A stretch of DNA of 33,985 bases from Hymenobacter ruricola (lineage in GTDB: Bacteria > Bacteroidota > Bacteroidia > Cytophagales > Hymenobacteraceae): positions 1-33,985 of the forward strand of contig NZ_JADQDM010000028.1 of NCBI RefSeq assembly GCF_015694525.1. The letters run 5' to 3'. Positions 1 through 7,761 of the stretch are shown here, piece by piece (position 1 is the first letter of the stretch; each line of letters starts with the position of its first letter). Both the position numbers and the translations under genes were made by a program. Below the pieces are notes generated by a model. That model saw only the letters and a program-made list of their open reading frames with translations, had not been told where the DNA came from and did not search any database.

Positions 1-99
1 GAGCGGCGCCGCAGCCGGGGCGGCCGCAACCGCAAGCGCGGCCCACGGCCCGAAGGCAGCGACGCCGCCAGCGCGCCCGCGGCCCCGGCCGCCGAGTAG
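1..99 (+). CDS. C-terminal tail of a truncated protein, Arg/Gly-rich then Ala/Pro-rich
   Basis: Frame 1 is open from the window edge to a TAG at 97-99 and encodes 32 residues. They begin with a strongly basic stretch (ERRRSRGGRNRKRGPRP) and end in an Ala/Pro-rich tail (ASAPAAPAAE). A perfect hairpin terminator follows 15 nt later, which supports a real gene end. Basic RG-rich tails of this kind are common on DEAD-box RNA helicases and other RNA-binding proteins of Bacteroidota, but no catalytic domain is visible here, so the product cannot be named. Confidence 0.6.
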   Translation, partial: ERRRSRGGRNRKRGPRPEGSDAASAPAAPAAE

Positions 100-113
100 C
101 CTTTGCCACCAAC

Positions 114-148
114 GAAAAGCCCCGCTGCGATAAACAGCGGGGCTTTTC
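114..148. terminator. Bidirectional intrinsic terminator
   Basis: A perfect 14-bp stem (GAAAAGCCCCGCTG at 114-127, its complement at 135-148) with a 7-nt loop. It is A-rich on the left and T-rich on the right, so it can work in both directions. It lies between the truncated plus-strand gene and the convergent SDR gene. Confidence 0.85.
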
Positions 149-189
149 GCTGGAGCACTATTTTGGTGCGGCCACGTGCGGCCCGGGCG

Positions 190-1008
190 CTACACGCCGA
201 AGCTCTTTTGAATCATGGCCATAAAATCGGCCTCGCTCATTTGAGACTTGGCGCCGAGAAGGCTTTTAGCGTCTTCGCCGGCAATGTAGCGCAGCTGCGA
301 GGTGCCGTCGGTGGCAGCGCCGAAAATGACTTCGGCAATGAGTTCGGGCGAGCTGGCCGCGCCGCCGCGCTCGTTGAAGGCGGCCAGCACGCTGCGCACC
401 TGAGCGGCGTAGGGTTCGGCGTCGTTGGCCGGGTCAATCGTCATTTGGAGGGAGCGGGTGGCAAAGTCGGTGGCCACGCCGCCGGGCGCCACCACCTTCA
501 CCCGAATGCCGAACGGCGCCAGCTCGTACCACAGCGACTCGGAAAAGCCATCCAGCCCAAACTTGGTGGCGTGGTAGAGGGAGTTCATGGGGAAGCCCGT
601 GCGCCCGCCCACCGAGGTGATGTTGATGATGACGCCCGATTGTTGCGCCCGCAGAATAGGCAGCGCGGCCCGCGTCACGGCAAACACACCGAACATGTTG
701 GTGGCAAACTGCTGCTGAATCTGGGCGTCGGTGGCGGACTCGAAGGGGCCCACGAGGCCGTAGCCGGCGTTGTTGATGAGCACGTCGAGGCTGCCAAAAT
801 CGGCGTGCGCCTGCTGAATGGCGCGCGGGGCGGCGGCGGCATCGGTCACGTCGAGGGCGTAGACGCGGACGTTGGGCAGGTCGTCAAATTTCGCATCGGC
901 GGGGTTGCGCATGGTGGCGGCTACCTGCCAGCCGTGCTGGGCAAACAGGCGCACCGCGGCCGCGCCAATGCCGGTGGAAGTGCCGGTAATGAAAACGGTT
1001 TGGGGCAT
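190..1008 (-). CDS. SDR family NAD(P)-dependent oxidoreductase
   Basis: A 272-residue classical short-chain dehydrogenase/reductase, predicted to be a cytosolic NAD(P)H-dependent oxidoreductase of unknown substrate. The N-terminal Rossmann motif TGTSTGIG is at residues 8-15, NNAG at 79-82, and the catalytic Ser132-Tyr145-Lys149 set is present (ITSVGG, then YHATK). PGGVATDF after the active site is the usual cofactor-closing segment. The length is normal for the family and the protein starts directly with the first beta strand, so ATG at 1008 is well supported. The last 70 residues, which define substrate specificity, do not point to a known pathway. It has its own terminators on both sides and is probably monocistronic. 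Confidence 0.93.
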   Translation of the reverse strand: MPQTVFITGTSTGIGAAAVRLFAQHGWQVAATMRNPADAKFDDLPNVRVYALDVTDAAAAPRAIQQAHADFGSLDVLINNAGYGLVGPFESATDAQIQQQFATNMFGVFAVTRAALPILRAQQSGVIINITSVGGRTGFPMNSLYHATKFGLDGFSESLWYELAPFGIRVKVVAPGGVATDFATRSLQMTIDPANDAEPYAAQVRSVLAAFNERGGAASSPELIAEVIFGAATDGTSQLRYIAGEDAKSLLGAKSQMSEADFMAMIQKSFGV

Positions 1009-1020
1009 GGGATGGAATCA

Positions 1021-1057
1021 GAAAAACAAAAAGACCAGGCAGAATAGCCTGGCCTTT
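1021..1057 (-). terminator. Intrinsic terminator after the small membrane protein gene
   Basis: An 11-bp stem with one mismatch (1030-1040 against 1047-1057; core CCAGGC/GCCTGG, loop AGAATA). Read on the minus strand it is followed by a T-rich run at 1030-1021. It separates the gene ending at 1133 from the SDR gene. Confidence 0.75.
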
Positions 1058-1132
1058 GGGTTGACGAATGACGCCCGGTATTGTTTTAATTCGGTCGCAA
1101 AGCCTGCGCCGGGCCTGGTTCAGCCGCAGAGT

Positions 1133-1528
1133 TTATTTCTGCATGGACCGCACCAAGCCCTTGAAAAATTGAATGCCGCCAAAAATGATGGCGCCCCAGG
1201 TCATGAAATACGAGCCGCCTTCCGAAGCCATGGCGTAAGTAACGCCCGTCACGAGCAAGCCGCCGCCGAGCCACAGCCCGCCGTGCAGCATGTCTTTCTT
1301 GGCGGCGGCAAGGTGGGCTTTTTTGAACTCCACGCGCAGCTCGGCCAGAATGGTTCGCCCGGTGGTTTCATCGAGTCCCTCCTTTAACAAGTGAGCTTGA
1401 ATGTCGTCGTCGGACTTGCCCACGCTCATGTATTGAGCCGCCAGGTTGTAGAAATAGTCCAGTGCCTGCGCTGGCGCGGGGGCAGCGCCAACTGATTCGA
1501 CCTGCGCCAGGTCTTGAGTGAGTTCCAT
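1133..1528 (-). CDS. Small membrane protein of unknown function, two C-terminal TM helices
   Basis: 131 residues from ATG at 1528. An upstream in-frame start at 1594 would reach into the terminator hairpin of menA, so the shorter form is preferred. The N-terminal 80 residues look soluble and helical, with an acidic stretch (GKSDDDIQAHLLKEGLD, residues 37-53) that resembles a short helical bundle. Two hydrophobic segments follow at about 81-100 and 105-125, and the protein ends in a basic tail. This suggests a cytoplasmic helical domain anchored by a membrane hairpin. I do not recognise the family. It sits downstream of menA but is separated from it by a strong hairpin, so joint transcription is unlikely. 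Confidence 0.75.
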   Translation of the reverse strand: MELTQDLAQVESVGAAPAPAQALDYFYNLAAQYMSVGKSDDDIQAHLLKEGLDETTGRTILAELRVEFKKAHLAAAKKDMLHGGLWLGGGLLVTGVTYAMASEGGSYFMTWGAIIFGGIQFFKGLVRSMQK

Positions 1529-1562
1529 AAATGAGGGAGTAGAGGTTATTGCCAAATGAAAA

Positions 1563-1607
1563 GAAGACTGAAAATTTGCCAGCAAGCTAAGCAAATTTTC
1601 AGTCTTC
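1563..1607. terminator. Perfect 17-bp hairpin between menA and the small membrane protein
   Basis: The 17-nt arms at 1563-1579 (GAAGACTGAAAATTTGC) and 1591-1607 are exact complements with an 11-nt loop. The A/T-rich inner stem is unlike a classical GC-rich terminator with a U-tract, but its position 45 nt past the menA stop fits a terminator or mRNA-stabilising 3' hairpin. Confidence 0.65.
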
Positions 1608-1651
1608 CAATTATTTCGCGGCCGCTACTCCCCGGCAACGCGCGTTGCGTT

Positions 1652-2548
1652 TTACCCCAGCACCTGCCCCACCCCAAACAGCACCGTGAACACCAGCGTG
1701 CTCAAGGCCATCTGCTTCAGCAGCGGGTCAATCTGCATTGATTCCTGCCGCTGCCACACCTGAATGGCGTTGAAGGCGAACAGCGGCACGGCCAGCGCGT
1801 ACAGCCACTGCCAGGGCGAGTGGTAGGTTAGGGCCACGAACACTGTGGCGCAGCCCAGCCCCATGATGAGCAGCAGCCAGTGATAGCGCCGCGCGTGCAC
1901 CGCCCCCAGCCGCACCGGAATGGTAATTTTGCCGGCCAGCACGTCGGAATTGATGTCACGGATGTTGTTCACGTTCAGCACCGCCGTGGCGAAGCAGCCG
2001 AGTGCCGCGGCGGGCAGCAGCACTTGCAGCGGCAGCGCCCGGGTTTGGAGGAAATAGGTGCCGCACACGCCCACTAACCCGAAAAACAGAAACACCGAAA
2101 TGTCGCCCAGCCCGGCGTAGCCGTAGGGGTTCGAGCCCGCCGTGTAATTCACCGCCGCCCAAATGGCGGCCAGGCCCAGCGCCAGAAACCCGAGAAATAA
2201 CCCCAGCCCGGCCGCGCCCAGCGCCACCCACAGCAACGCCAGGCCACTGCCCAACGCCAGCAGCCCGCAAATCCACATGCCGCGCTTCATTTGGGCCGGC
2301 GTGATGGCGCCGCTTTGCACGGCACGTTGCGGGCCCTGGCGGTGCACGCTGTCGGCGCCGTTCTGGGAGTCGCCGTAGTCGTTGGCGAGGTTGCTGAGGA
2401 TTTGGAGCAGGATGGTGGTGAGGGCCGCCAGACCCACGACGAGGCCGTTGAACTGGCCGTTGGCTTTGGCCAGAAAACCGCCCGTGAGGATGCTGGCCAG
2501 GGCCAGCGGCAGCGTGCGGGGGCGAAATGCAGAAATCCAGGGCGACAT
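1652..2548 (-). CDS. menA: 1,4-dihydroxy-2-naphthoate polyprenyltransferase (MenA)
   Basis: 298 residues, a typical MenA length. The enzyme attaches a polyprenyl chain to 1,4-dihydroxy-2-naphthoate at the inner membrane to make demethylmenaquinone. The UbiA-superfamily first Asp-rich motif is present as NLANDYGD (residues 53-60), followed by the MenA-specific GPQRAVQSGAITP stretch. The second Asp-rich region reads NNIRDINSDVLAGKITIPVRLG-like, split here as DINSD and TIPVRLG. Seven to nine hydrophobic helices run through the rest. The start at 2548 begins WISAFRPRTLPL, the conserved MenA opening. No other menaquinone genes are in the window, so it stands alone here. Confidence 0.95.
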   Translation of the reverse strand: MSPWISAFRPRTLPLALASILTGGFLAKANGQFNGLVVGLAALTTILLQILSNLANDYGDSQNGADSVHRQGPQRAVQSGAITPAQMKRGMWICGLLALGSGLALLWVALGAAGLGLFLGFLALGLAAIWAAVNYTAGSNPYGYAGLGDISVFLFFGLVGVCGTYFLQTRALPLQVLLPAAALGCFATAVLNVNNIRDINSDVLAGKITIPVRLGAVHARRYHWLLLIMGLGCATVFVALTYHSPWQWLYALAVPLFAFNAIQVWQRQESMQIDPLLKQMALSTLVFTVLFGVGQVLG

Positions 2549-2590
2549 GGGCGACAGCGGAAGCAGCAGAAAACAAACAGCAACACAAAG

Positions 2591-2686
2591 AACGTCATGC
2601 TGAGCGCAGCCGAAGCATCTCTACTGCTCAACTAATCTGATTTAGTATTACGGTAGAGATGCTTCGGCTGCGCTCAGCATGACGTT
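2591..2686. repeat. Palindromic intergenic element, perfect 34-bp arms
   Basis: The left arm 2591-2624 and right arm 2653-2686 are exact reverse complements, with a 28-nt AT-rich spacer. Each arm contains GTCATGCTGAGCGCAGCCGA. A 34-bp perfect inverted repeat cannot arise by chance. It lies in the 158-bp gap between menA and the glutathione peroxidase gene, upstream of menA. From memory, this sequence type is widespread in Hymenobacter intergenic regions, but that needs a genome search. Confidence 0.92.
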
Positions 2687-2706
2687 CCGAGTAATTCAGG
2701 GACAGG

Positions 2707-3294
2707 CTACTTCGTGATATCGGCCACCAGCTCTGGGCTGAGCGGCGTCACTTTCGAGTTGTAGAACTTCACCACCTGGCCTTTCTCGTTCACCAGGTAC
2801 TTGCAGAAATTCCAGTTCGGTGCGTCGGAGACGGCGCCGTTTTTGGTTTTGTCGGCGAGGTACTTATAGAGCGGCGCGGCGTCGTCGCCTTTCACCGGAA
2901 TGGTTTCGAACAGCGGGAACGTCACGCCGTAGTTCTTTTCGCAGAACGACGCCACTTCGGCGTTCGAGGCCAGCTCCTGGTTGAAACTGTTGGACGGGAA
3001 ACCGAGCACCACCACTTTGCCCGCGTATTTCTTCGACAGCTCCTCCAGCTCCTTGTACTGCGGGGTGAAGCCACACTTGGAGGCCGTGTTCACGATGAGC
3101 AGCTTCTTGCCTTTGTACTGGCTCAGCTTCACGTCTTTGCCGTCGATGGATTTCACGGTGAAGTCATAGACGGAGGGGGCGGCTTTGGCGGTTTCGGCGG
3201 GGTTAGTCATGGCAGGGGAAGCGGCCGGTTTGGCGGCAATGAAAACCACGGCCGTAGCAGCAGTGGCCAGCGTGAGGAGAAGGGACTTTTTCAT
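2707..3294 (-). CDS. Exported glutathione peroxidase-family thiol peroxidase
   Basis: 195 residues with an N-terminal signal peptide or anchor (MKKSLLLTLATAATAVVFIA) and then a thioredoxin-fold peroxidase domain from about residue 41. The peroxidatic cysteine is Cys74 in NTASKCGFT. The catalytic Gln is probably Gln106 (SFNQE), and the Trp-Asn pair is 161-162 (WNFCKYL). Cys118 (SFCEKNYG) sits where the resolving cysteine of thioredoxin-dependent 2-Cys GPx enzymes lies. It is therefore more likely to reduce peroxides with thioredoxin-like donors than with glutathione (inference from family knowledge). The usual FPCNQFG is FPSNSFN here and one residue shorter. The signal sequence suggests it acts in the periplasm. 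Confidence 0.92.
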   Translation of the reverse strand: MKKSLLLTLATAATAVVFIAAKPAASPAMTNPAETAKAAPSVYDFTVKSIDGKDVKLSQYKGKKLLIVNTASKCGFTPQYKELEELSKKYAGKVVVLGFPSNSFNQELASNAEVASFCEKNYGVTFPLFETIPVKGDDAAPLYKYLADKTKNGAVSDAPNWNFCKYLVNEKGQVVKFYNSKVTPLSPELVADITK

Positions 3295-3359
3295 GAGTTG
3301 AAGGTAAGGATTGCGCAGTTGCGTGCGTAACCAAGCGCAGGCCAGTAGGGTTTCGGGCC

Positions 3360-3424
3360 GTAGCGCGGACTTTCTAGTCCGCGAATGGAATCGTTCGGAC
3401 TCGCGGACTAAAAATCCGAGCTAC
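3360..3424. repeat. GTAGCGCGGAC-type palindromic element, copy 1
   Basis: The left arm 3360-3383 (GTAGCGCGGACTTTCTAGTC then CGCG) pairs with the right arm 3402-3424, with a few mismatches and one indel. The element ends 1 nt before the TGA (3426-3428) of the LOG gene. The same sequence type recurs at 4033-4108 and 11427-11525. Confidence 0.88.
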
Positions 3425-3425
3425 A

Positions 3426-4007
3426 TCAGGTAGTTGGCGGCGTCAGCCACTTTTCCAGCTGCACGGGCTGGTAGGCGGCCATCTGCATCAATAATTCTTC
3501 CGGGTCAGCCGATTGCAGGAGTTGGGCCCGGTTTTCGGCGCGGAGCAGCTGGTCGTCGCGCATCCGGTCGAGGGCTTGCAGGAGCAGGTCGTAGTAGCCG
3601 TCCACGTTCAGCAGGGCCACCGGCTTTTGGTGCAGGCCGAGCTGGCCCCAGGTCAGCACTTCAAACAGCTCTTCGAGGGTGCCGTAGCCGCCGGGCATGG
3701 CGATGAAGCCGTCGGCGCGGTCGGCCATCATCAGCTTGCGCTCGTGCATGGATTTGACGACGTGCAATTCCGTACATCCCTTGTGGGCCAGCTCCTTGGC
3801 GTCCAGAAAGTCGGGAATGACGCCGATAACCCGGCCGCCCTCCGCCAGCACGGCATCGGCAATGGTGCCCATCAGGCCCACACGCCCGCCGCCGTACACC
3901 AGCGTGAGGTTCTGGGCCACCATGGCTTTGGCGAGGGCCTGCGCCTGGGTGATGTAATTCGGGTTGGTTCCGGCGCTGGAACCGCAGTACACGGCAATGG
4001 ATTTCAT
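3426..4007 (-). CDS. LOG-family (TIGR00730) nucleotide phosphoribohydrolase
   Basis: 193 residues from ATG at 4007. Family members hydrolyse cytokinin riboside 5'-monophosphates or ordinary nucleoside monophosphates such as AMP to the free base and ribose 5-phosphate. The signature PGGYGTLEE is at residues 105-113 and the paired conserved Arg is in SMHERK (Arg90), so both catalytic residues (Arg90, Glu113) are present. The Rossmann-like start MKSIAVYCGSSAG is the typical N-terminus. A longer reading frame reaching 4163 exists only because it reads through the palindromic element at 4033-4108, so it is rejected. The gene is sandwiched between two copies of that element, downstream of argS. Confidence 0.93.
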   Translation of the reverse strand: MKSIAVYCGSSAGTNPNYITQAQALAKAMVAQNLTLVYGGGRVGLMGTIADAVLAEGGRVIGVIPDFLDAKELAHKGCTELHVVKSMHERKLMMADRADGFIAMPGGYGTLEELFEVLTWGQLGLHQKPVALLNVDGYYDLLLQALDRMRDDQLLRAENRAQLLQSADPEELLMQMAAYQPVQLEKWLTPPTT

Positions 4008-4032
4008 GGTTTGGCAATTAGCCGACAGGTCA

Positions 4033-4108
4033 GTAGCGCGGACTTTGTAGTCCGCGTCCCCGCGCCGGCAGTGTTGTTCAGAGACGCGGACTACAAAGTC
4101 CGCGCTAC
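4033..4108. repeat. GTAGCGCGGAC-type palindromic element, copy 2
   Basis: Perfect 26-bp arms (4033-4058 and 4083-4108), each containing GTAGCGCGGACTTTGTAGTC or its complement, around a 24-nt spacer. The right end overlaps argS: its terminal CTAC supplies the argS stop codon (TAG, complement of 4105-4107). On the minus strand it probably also forms a 3' hairpin after argS. Confidence 0.95.
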
Positions 4109-5901
4109 ATGCGCTCGGGCACCTGGATGCCCAGCAGGCCCATCGAAGCCTTAATCTGCTCACCCACGCGGGCCGATAGCGCCACCCGCAGGCTGCGCTT
4201 GGCCGGGTCGGTTTCCTGAAAAATCGACACCTCGGCGTAGAAGCGGTTGTAGGCTTTGGCCAAATCGTAGGCGTACTGGGCCACCACGGCGGGCGAGAGG
4301 TTGCGGGCGGCTTCGGCCACTACCGAGGCGTAACGCGCCAGCTCCTGAATCAGCTCCTGCTCGGTGGGTTCGAGGGTAGCGAGCTGGCTCCAATCGGCCT
4401 GCGCATCAATGCCCAGTTCGGCGGCTTTGCGGCGGATGGCGGCGATGCGAGCGTGCGAATACTGGATGAACGGGCCGGTGTGGCCTTCGAGGCTCACCGA
4501 CTCCTCGGGGTTGAAGAGCATGCGCTTCTTGGGGTCCACTTTCAGCAGGTAGTATTTCAGCGCGCCCAGGCCCAGCATGTGGTAGAGCTCTTCCAGCTCG
4601 GCGTCGCTCAGGCCTTCGGTTTTACCTTTTTCGAGGGTGGCGGCTTTGGCGGCGGCCACCACGTCGCGCACCAGCTCGTCGGCGTCCACCACGGTGCCTT
4701 CGCGCGATTTCATCTTGCCCGAAGGCAAATCCACCATGCCGTAGCTGAGGTGGTGAATGGCGTCGGCGTAGGGCTTGCCCAGCTTTTTGAGCGTGGCTTG
4801 CAGCACCTGCATGTGGTAGTTCTGCTCGTCGGCGATGACGTAGATGCTGCTGTCGTAGCCGAAATCCTGGTACTTGAGCTCGGCCGTGCCCAGGTCCTGC
4901 GTGATGTAGACGCTGGTGCCGTCGGCGCGGAGCAGGAGCTTTTCGTCGAGGCCCTCGGCTTGCAAATCGACCCACACGGAGCCGTTCTCCTTCTTGAAGA
5001 ACACGCCTTTGCTGAGGCCTTCCTCCACCCGCTCCTTGCCCAGCAGGTAGGTTTCGGACTCGTAGTAGTACTGGTCGAAATCGACGCCGATGTTCTTATA
5101 GGTGGCGTCAAAACCTTCGTACACCCAGCCGTTCATCTGGCTCCAGAGGGCCTTCACGTCGGGGTCGCCGGCTTCCCAGGCTTGCAGCATCTGCTGGGCC
5201 TCGGTCATGAGGGGGGCGCTTTTCTTGGCGATGTCGGCGGCCACGCCTTCGGCTTCGAGCTGCCGGATTTCCTCGCGGTAATGCTTCTCAAACAGCACGT
5301 AGTATTTGCCGGCGAGGTGGTCGCCCTTCATGCCGGCGCTCGCGGGGGTTTCGCCCTGGCCGAAGTGCTGATAGGCAATCATCGACTTGCAGATGTGGAT
5401 GCCGCGGTCGTTCACTAGGTTGGCTTTGGTGACGGTGGCGCCGGTGGCTTTCAGAATCTCGGCCACCGAGTAGCCCAGGAAGTTGTTGCGCAGGTGGCCC
5501 AGGTGCAGGGGCTTGTTGGTGTTGGGCGAAGAATACTCCACCACCACGCGCTGCGGGCCGCCCTCGGTGCCCACGGGCGCGGTGGCCGGTTGCGCGCGCA
5601 GCTGCTCAAACTGGGCCAGCCACTCGGCATCGGCAATTTCGAGGTTGAGGAAGCCTTTGACCACATTGTAGCCGCGCACACGGGACTCGTTGGTTTTCAG
5701 CCACTCCCCTAGCGCCTGGCCGATTTGCTCGGGGCCTTTGCCCAGGGACTTGGTGAGCGGGAAGGTGACGAGGGTGAAGCTGCCGGCAAACTCCTTGCGC
5801 GTGGGCTGGAGCGTGAGGCTGGCGGCGGGGACTTCAACGCCAAAAACAGCCTGAGCGGCGGTTTGCAGGGCGGTTTTGAGGGAGGATTCTAGCTGTTGCA
5901 C
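4105..5901 (-). CDS. argS: Arginine--tRNA ligase
   Basis: 598 residues from GTG at 5901. This class I aminoacyl-tRNA synthetase charges tRNA-Arg in the cytosol. The N-terminal Add1 domain is at about 1-100. The HIGH motif is HLGH (133-136, in NTNKPLHLGHLRNN), the KMSKS counterpart is KMKSR (396-400), and a DALR anticodon-binding domain fills the C-terminus, which ends in the canonical VPERM. The start is uncertain. A TTG at 5931 gives ten extra residues, but a promoter box TACCTTTG lies at 5906-5913, between the two starts, so GTG 4 nt after the box is favoured and would give a leaderless mRNA. The stop codon is formed by a palindromic repeat. Confidence 0.96.
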   Translation of the reverse strand: MQQLESSLKTALQTAAQAVFGVEVPAASLTLQPTRKEFAGSFTLVTFPLTKSLGKGPEQIGQALGEWLKTNESRVRGYNVVKGFLNLEIADAEWLAQFEQLRAQPATAPVGTEGGPQRVVVEYSSPNTNKPLHLGHLRNNFLGYSVAEILKATGATVTKANLVNDRGIHICKSMIAYQHFGQGETPASAGMKGDHLAGKYYVLFEKHYREEIRQLEAEGVAADIAKKSAPLMTEAQQMLQAWEAGDPDVKALWSQMNGWVYEGFDATYKNIGVDFDQYYYESETYLLGKERVEEGLSKGVFFKKENGSVWVDLQAEGLDEKLLLRADGTSVYITQDLGTAELKYQDFGYDSSIYVIADEQNYHMQVLQATLKKLGKPYADAIHHLSYGMVDLPSGKMKSREGTVVDADELVRDVVAAAKAATLEKGKTEGLSDAELEELYHMLGLGALKYYLLKVDPKKRMLFNPEESVSLEGHTGPFIQYSHARIAAIRRKAAELGIDAQADWSQLATLEPTEQELIQELARYASVVAEAARNLSPAVVAQYAYDLAKAYNRFYAEVSIFQETDPAKRSLRVALSARVGEQIKASMGLLGIQVPERM

Positions 5902-5905
5902 GGGG

Positions 5906-5913
5906 CAAAGGTA
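5906..5913 (-). promoter_or_regulatory. Bacteroidota -7 box (TACCTTTG) of argS
   Basis: On the minus strand TACCTTTG is followed by CCCC and then the GTG start of argS. It matches the consensus TAnnTTTG exactly. I see no convincing -33 element. The spacing puts the predicted transcription start at or within a few bases of the start codon. Confidence 0.6.
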
Positions 5914-6002
5914 CGGGCCGACCCGCGTCAACTCACCTCTCCGCTTAAGGAACCGGCCGGAACAAAAGGGTCGGCCTTGCTTTACAAATTCTAATACTTA
6001 AT

Positions 6003-6010
6003 TACCTTTG
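6003..6010 (+). promoter_or_regulatory. Bacteroidota -7 box (TACCTTTG) of the lipoprotein gene
   Basis: TACCTTTG matches TAnnTTTG exactly, in an AT-rich stretch 46 nt before the ATG at 6057. A TTG lies at 5977-5979, 23 nt upstream, slightly too far to be a confident -33 element. Bases just before the ATG are pyrimidine-rich with no Shine-Dalgarno sequence. Confidence 0.6.
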
Positions 6011-6056
6011 TTTTCACTAGGTCCTCGACAAATCCACGCTTTTTCCTTTCCTTTTT

Positions 6057-6557
6057 ATGACAACTTATTTGAATTCATTTCGCACCAGCTTAGCCATTTG
6101 TGCGATGGTTTTCATGGGAGCGTGCTCAAAAGACAGCAGCGACAGCGCCTCCACCGGCGTTGGCGGCGATGGCATGAGCTGGACGGTAGACGGCAAAACG
6201 GAAACGGCCGTCTTCACCACGGGAGGCCTCATCTCGCTGGGCAACCTGCCGCTGCTGACCGTGGTGGGCAAACTAACCAATGGCTCGGGGGGGACTATGA
6301 CGACTCTGAACATGGGCCGGGGAGTAGGCACTTACCCGCTGGCAGCCAGCGCCACTACCGGATACTCGGCAGCGTATACCGTCAGCGCGGGTGAGAACTA
6401 CATAGCTTCCGGCGGCAGCGCTACCCTCACCACCTATGCCCCGTCGGCCACCGCCGGGGAATCCCATGTGGTGGGCACGTTCACCTTCACGGGCACCGAC
6501 CCCAACGGCACGGGCACCAAAACGGTGACCAATGGCAAATTCGACATCAAGTTCTGA
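6057..6557 (+). CDS. Predicted lipoprotein of unknown function
   Basis: 166 residues. The N-terminus is a lipoprotein signal with the lipobox FMGAC and modified Cys23, followed by an acidic Ser/Asp-rich stretch (SKDSSDSAS) that fits the surface-export tether of Bacteroidota lipoproteins. The rest is Gly/Thr/Ser-rich with alternating hydrophobic residues (MSWTVDGKTETAVF, GTFTFTGTDPNGTGTKTVTNGKFDIKF split around its middle), suggesting a small beta-sandwich. It resembles the DUF6252-like lipoproteins of Cytophagales, but I hold that only loosely. It is a single-gene unit with its own promoter box and a strong terminator. Confidence 0.85.
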   Translation: MTTYLNSFRTSLAICAMVFMGACSKDSSDSASTGVGGDGMSWTVDGKTETAVFTTGGLISLGNLPLLTVVGKLTNGSGGTMTTLNMGRGVGTYPLAASATTGYSAAYTVSAGENYIASGGSATLTTYAPSATAGESHVVGTFTFTGTDPNGTGTKTVTNGKFDIKF

Positions 6558-6590
6558 GCCGCTGCCTGCGACGTGAAATGCAAAGCAACC

Positions 6591-6620
6591 AAAGCCCCGC
6601 CAGTGTCTGGCGGGGCTTTT
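6591..6620 (+). terminator. Intrinsic terminator after the lipoprotein gene
   Basis: A perfect 13-bp stem (AAAGCCCCGCCAG at 6591-6603 against 6607-6619) with a TGT loop, ending in TTTT. It lies 33 nt past the stop codon at 6557. Confidence 0.88.
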
Positions 6621-6829
6621 CATAGGATGCTGATGCAGTTTACGAAACTCATACCCCAATACCGTTTCTTACACTTTAGTTAGTGGCCGCGTTTCCTACA
6701 CTTGGGCCTACCTTTTAGGTCTGTTTCTGCCCTTGTGAGTTTAGTTAGCACTTCAGATTAGAAGTTCGCTGAATGGAGCACTATTTTACCATCGCCTTGC
6801 GGTAATGGGTTATCGGCAATGGCAACCAT

Positions 6830-7588
6830 ATGAACAGCAGCAAGCTCGCGCGGCAACAGTGGGTCGTTGGGACGTGGCTCGGCTGCTTGCTCTTGGTGGG
6901 GCTGAGCATCTGGACGCCATTGGAACTGGTGCCGTTGCCGGTGGAAAACGTGCCCCGCTGGGGCCTGTGGGCCTTGGCCTTTCCCGCTGCCTGGGCGCTG
7001 CAGGCGCGCTGGCCCCGGCTGCGGTGGCTCTGGCGGGCCGTGCCGTGGGTGCTGTGGGCCCCCTTGCTGGCGGTCTTGCTTTTTTGGTTGTCCACAACCG
7101 TGGCGCAAACGCCGGCCAAGTCCTGGGCCGAAATCCTCTCGCCACTGCGGTGGCTCTTCGCTCGCGCCGAGGAATGGCGCACGGTGCGAGTATATTTTCA
7201 CCGGGGGCGCCAAGGGGTCACTTTCCAAGCGTATGCACCCATTAATCAACCCTTGCCGCCGCTCTGGTTTTTGGCCCGTGGGTCGTCGCGAACGGCCGTT
7301 ATTACGCCTTTGGTCCCCGGTCTGCAGTGGGCGGAACCCGTACCGGCATTGCTCGATGCCTCGTGGCGGGCGGAACCGCTTGAAGGGCTCGATTCCGTAG
7401 CGCGATACCAACTCGCGTACGAGCAACTCCGGATGAGCGGCGATTCCGCACTGCATCAACGGCTGCGGCCGGGGCAACCCGCGCGAGCCGCGGCTGCCCG
7501 ACGGGAACGGAATCGGGAAATGGAAACGGAACGACGCCTTCAGCAGCGGACAACGAACACAGGTTCACGAAAACGGTGGAATTTATAA
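6830..7588 (+). CDS. Membrane protein of unknown function
   Basis: 252 residues. Three hydrophobic, Trp-rich segments lie in the first 95 residues (about 9-30, 44-60 and 66-92). A soluble region follows and ends in a highly charged Arg/Glu/Gln-rich tail (REMETERRLQQRTTN). No family was recognised. The opposite strand also has a long open frame here, but its product is rich in Pro, Arg, Gln and His without domain character, while this frame gives sensible membrane helices, so the plus strand is chosen. The start at 6830 is the first ATG before the first helix. A 240-bp gap lies upstream and a terminator lies downstream, so it is probably transcribed alone. Confidence 0.68.
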   Translation: MNSSKLARQQWVVGTWLGCLLLVGLSIWTPLELVPLPVENVPRWGLWALAFPAAWALQARWPRLRWLWRAVPWVLWAPLLAVLLFWLSTTVAQTPAKSWAEILSPLRWLFARAEEWRTVRVYFHRGRQGVTFQAYAPINQPLPPLWFLARGSSRTAVITPLVPGLQWAEPVPALLDASWRAEPLEGLDSVARYQLAYEQLRMSGDSALHQRLRPGQPARAAAARRERNREMETERRLQQRTTNTGSRKRWNL

Positions 7589-7635
7589 TCACCTAACTTT
7601 TCACAAGGTAATCCGCCTAACGAAACCCCACCCCA

Positions 7636-7664
7636 AAAGCCCCGTCCGCAACCGGCGGGGCTTT
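7636..7664 (+). terminator. Intrinsic terminator between convergent genes
   Basis: Stem AAAGCCCCG (7636-7644) against CGGGGCTTT (7656-7664), with the loop partly paired (CCG/CGG). It lies 47 nt after the membrane protein stop and about 100 nt from the convergent arginase stop. Confidence 0.75.
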
Positions 7665-7761
7665 CCGTTTCGTCAGCGGCCTAGGCTTCCTTGGTCGCCC
7701 CAGCGTCGCCTTTGGGGCTGCGCCAAGCACGACTGTTCCTTATACTCGCGGCTCTGGCCTT

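Noticed and set aside
4008..4163. N-terminal extension of the LOG protein to 4163
   Set aside because: It is only translation through the palindromic element. The same ADFVVRV peptide appears on both strands because the DNA is palindromic.
6665..6748. Short direct repeats (TTTCTTACACTT / TTTCCTACACTT, and two TTTAGTTAG) in the gap before the membrane protein
   Set aside because: They are too short and too few to support an operator or element, and no promoter consensus fits them.
151..6787. Exact 14-nt direct repeat TGGAGCACTATTTT at 151-164 and 6774-6787
   Set aside because: About one or two such matches are expected by chance in 34 kb, and the surrounding sequence is unrelated.
6758..7477. 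A 239-codon open frame on the minus strand opposite the membrane protein
   Set aside because: Its product is rich in Pro, Arg, Gln and His without structure, while the plus-strand frame yields plausible membrane helices.
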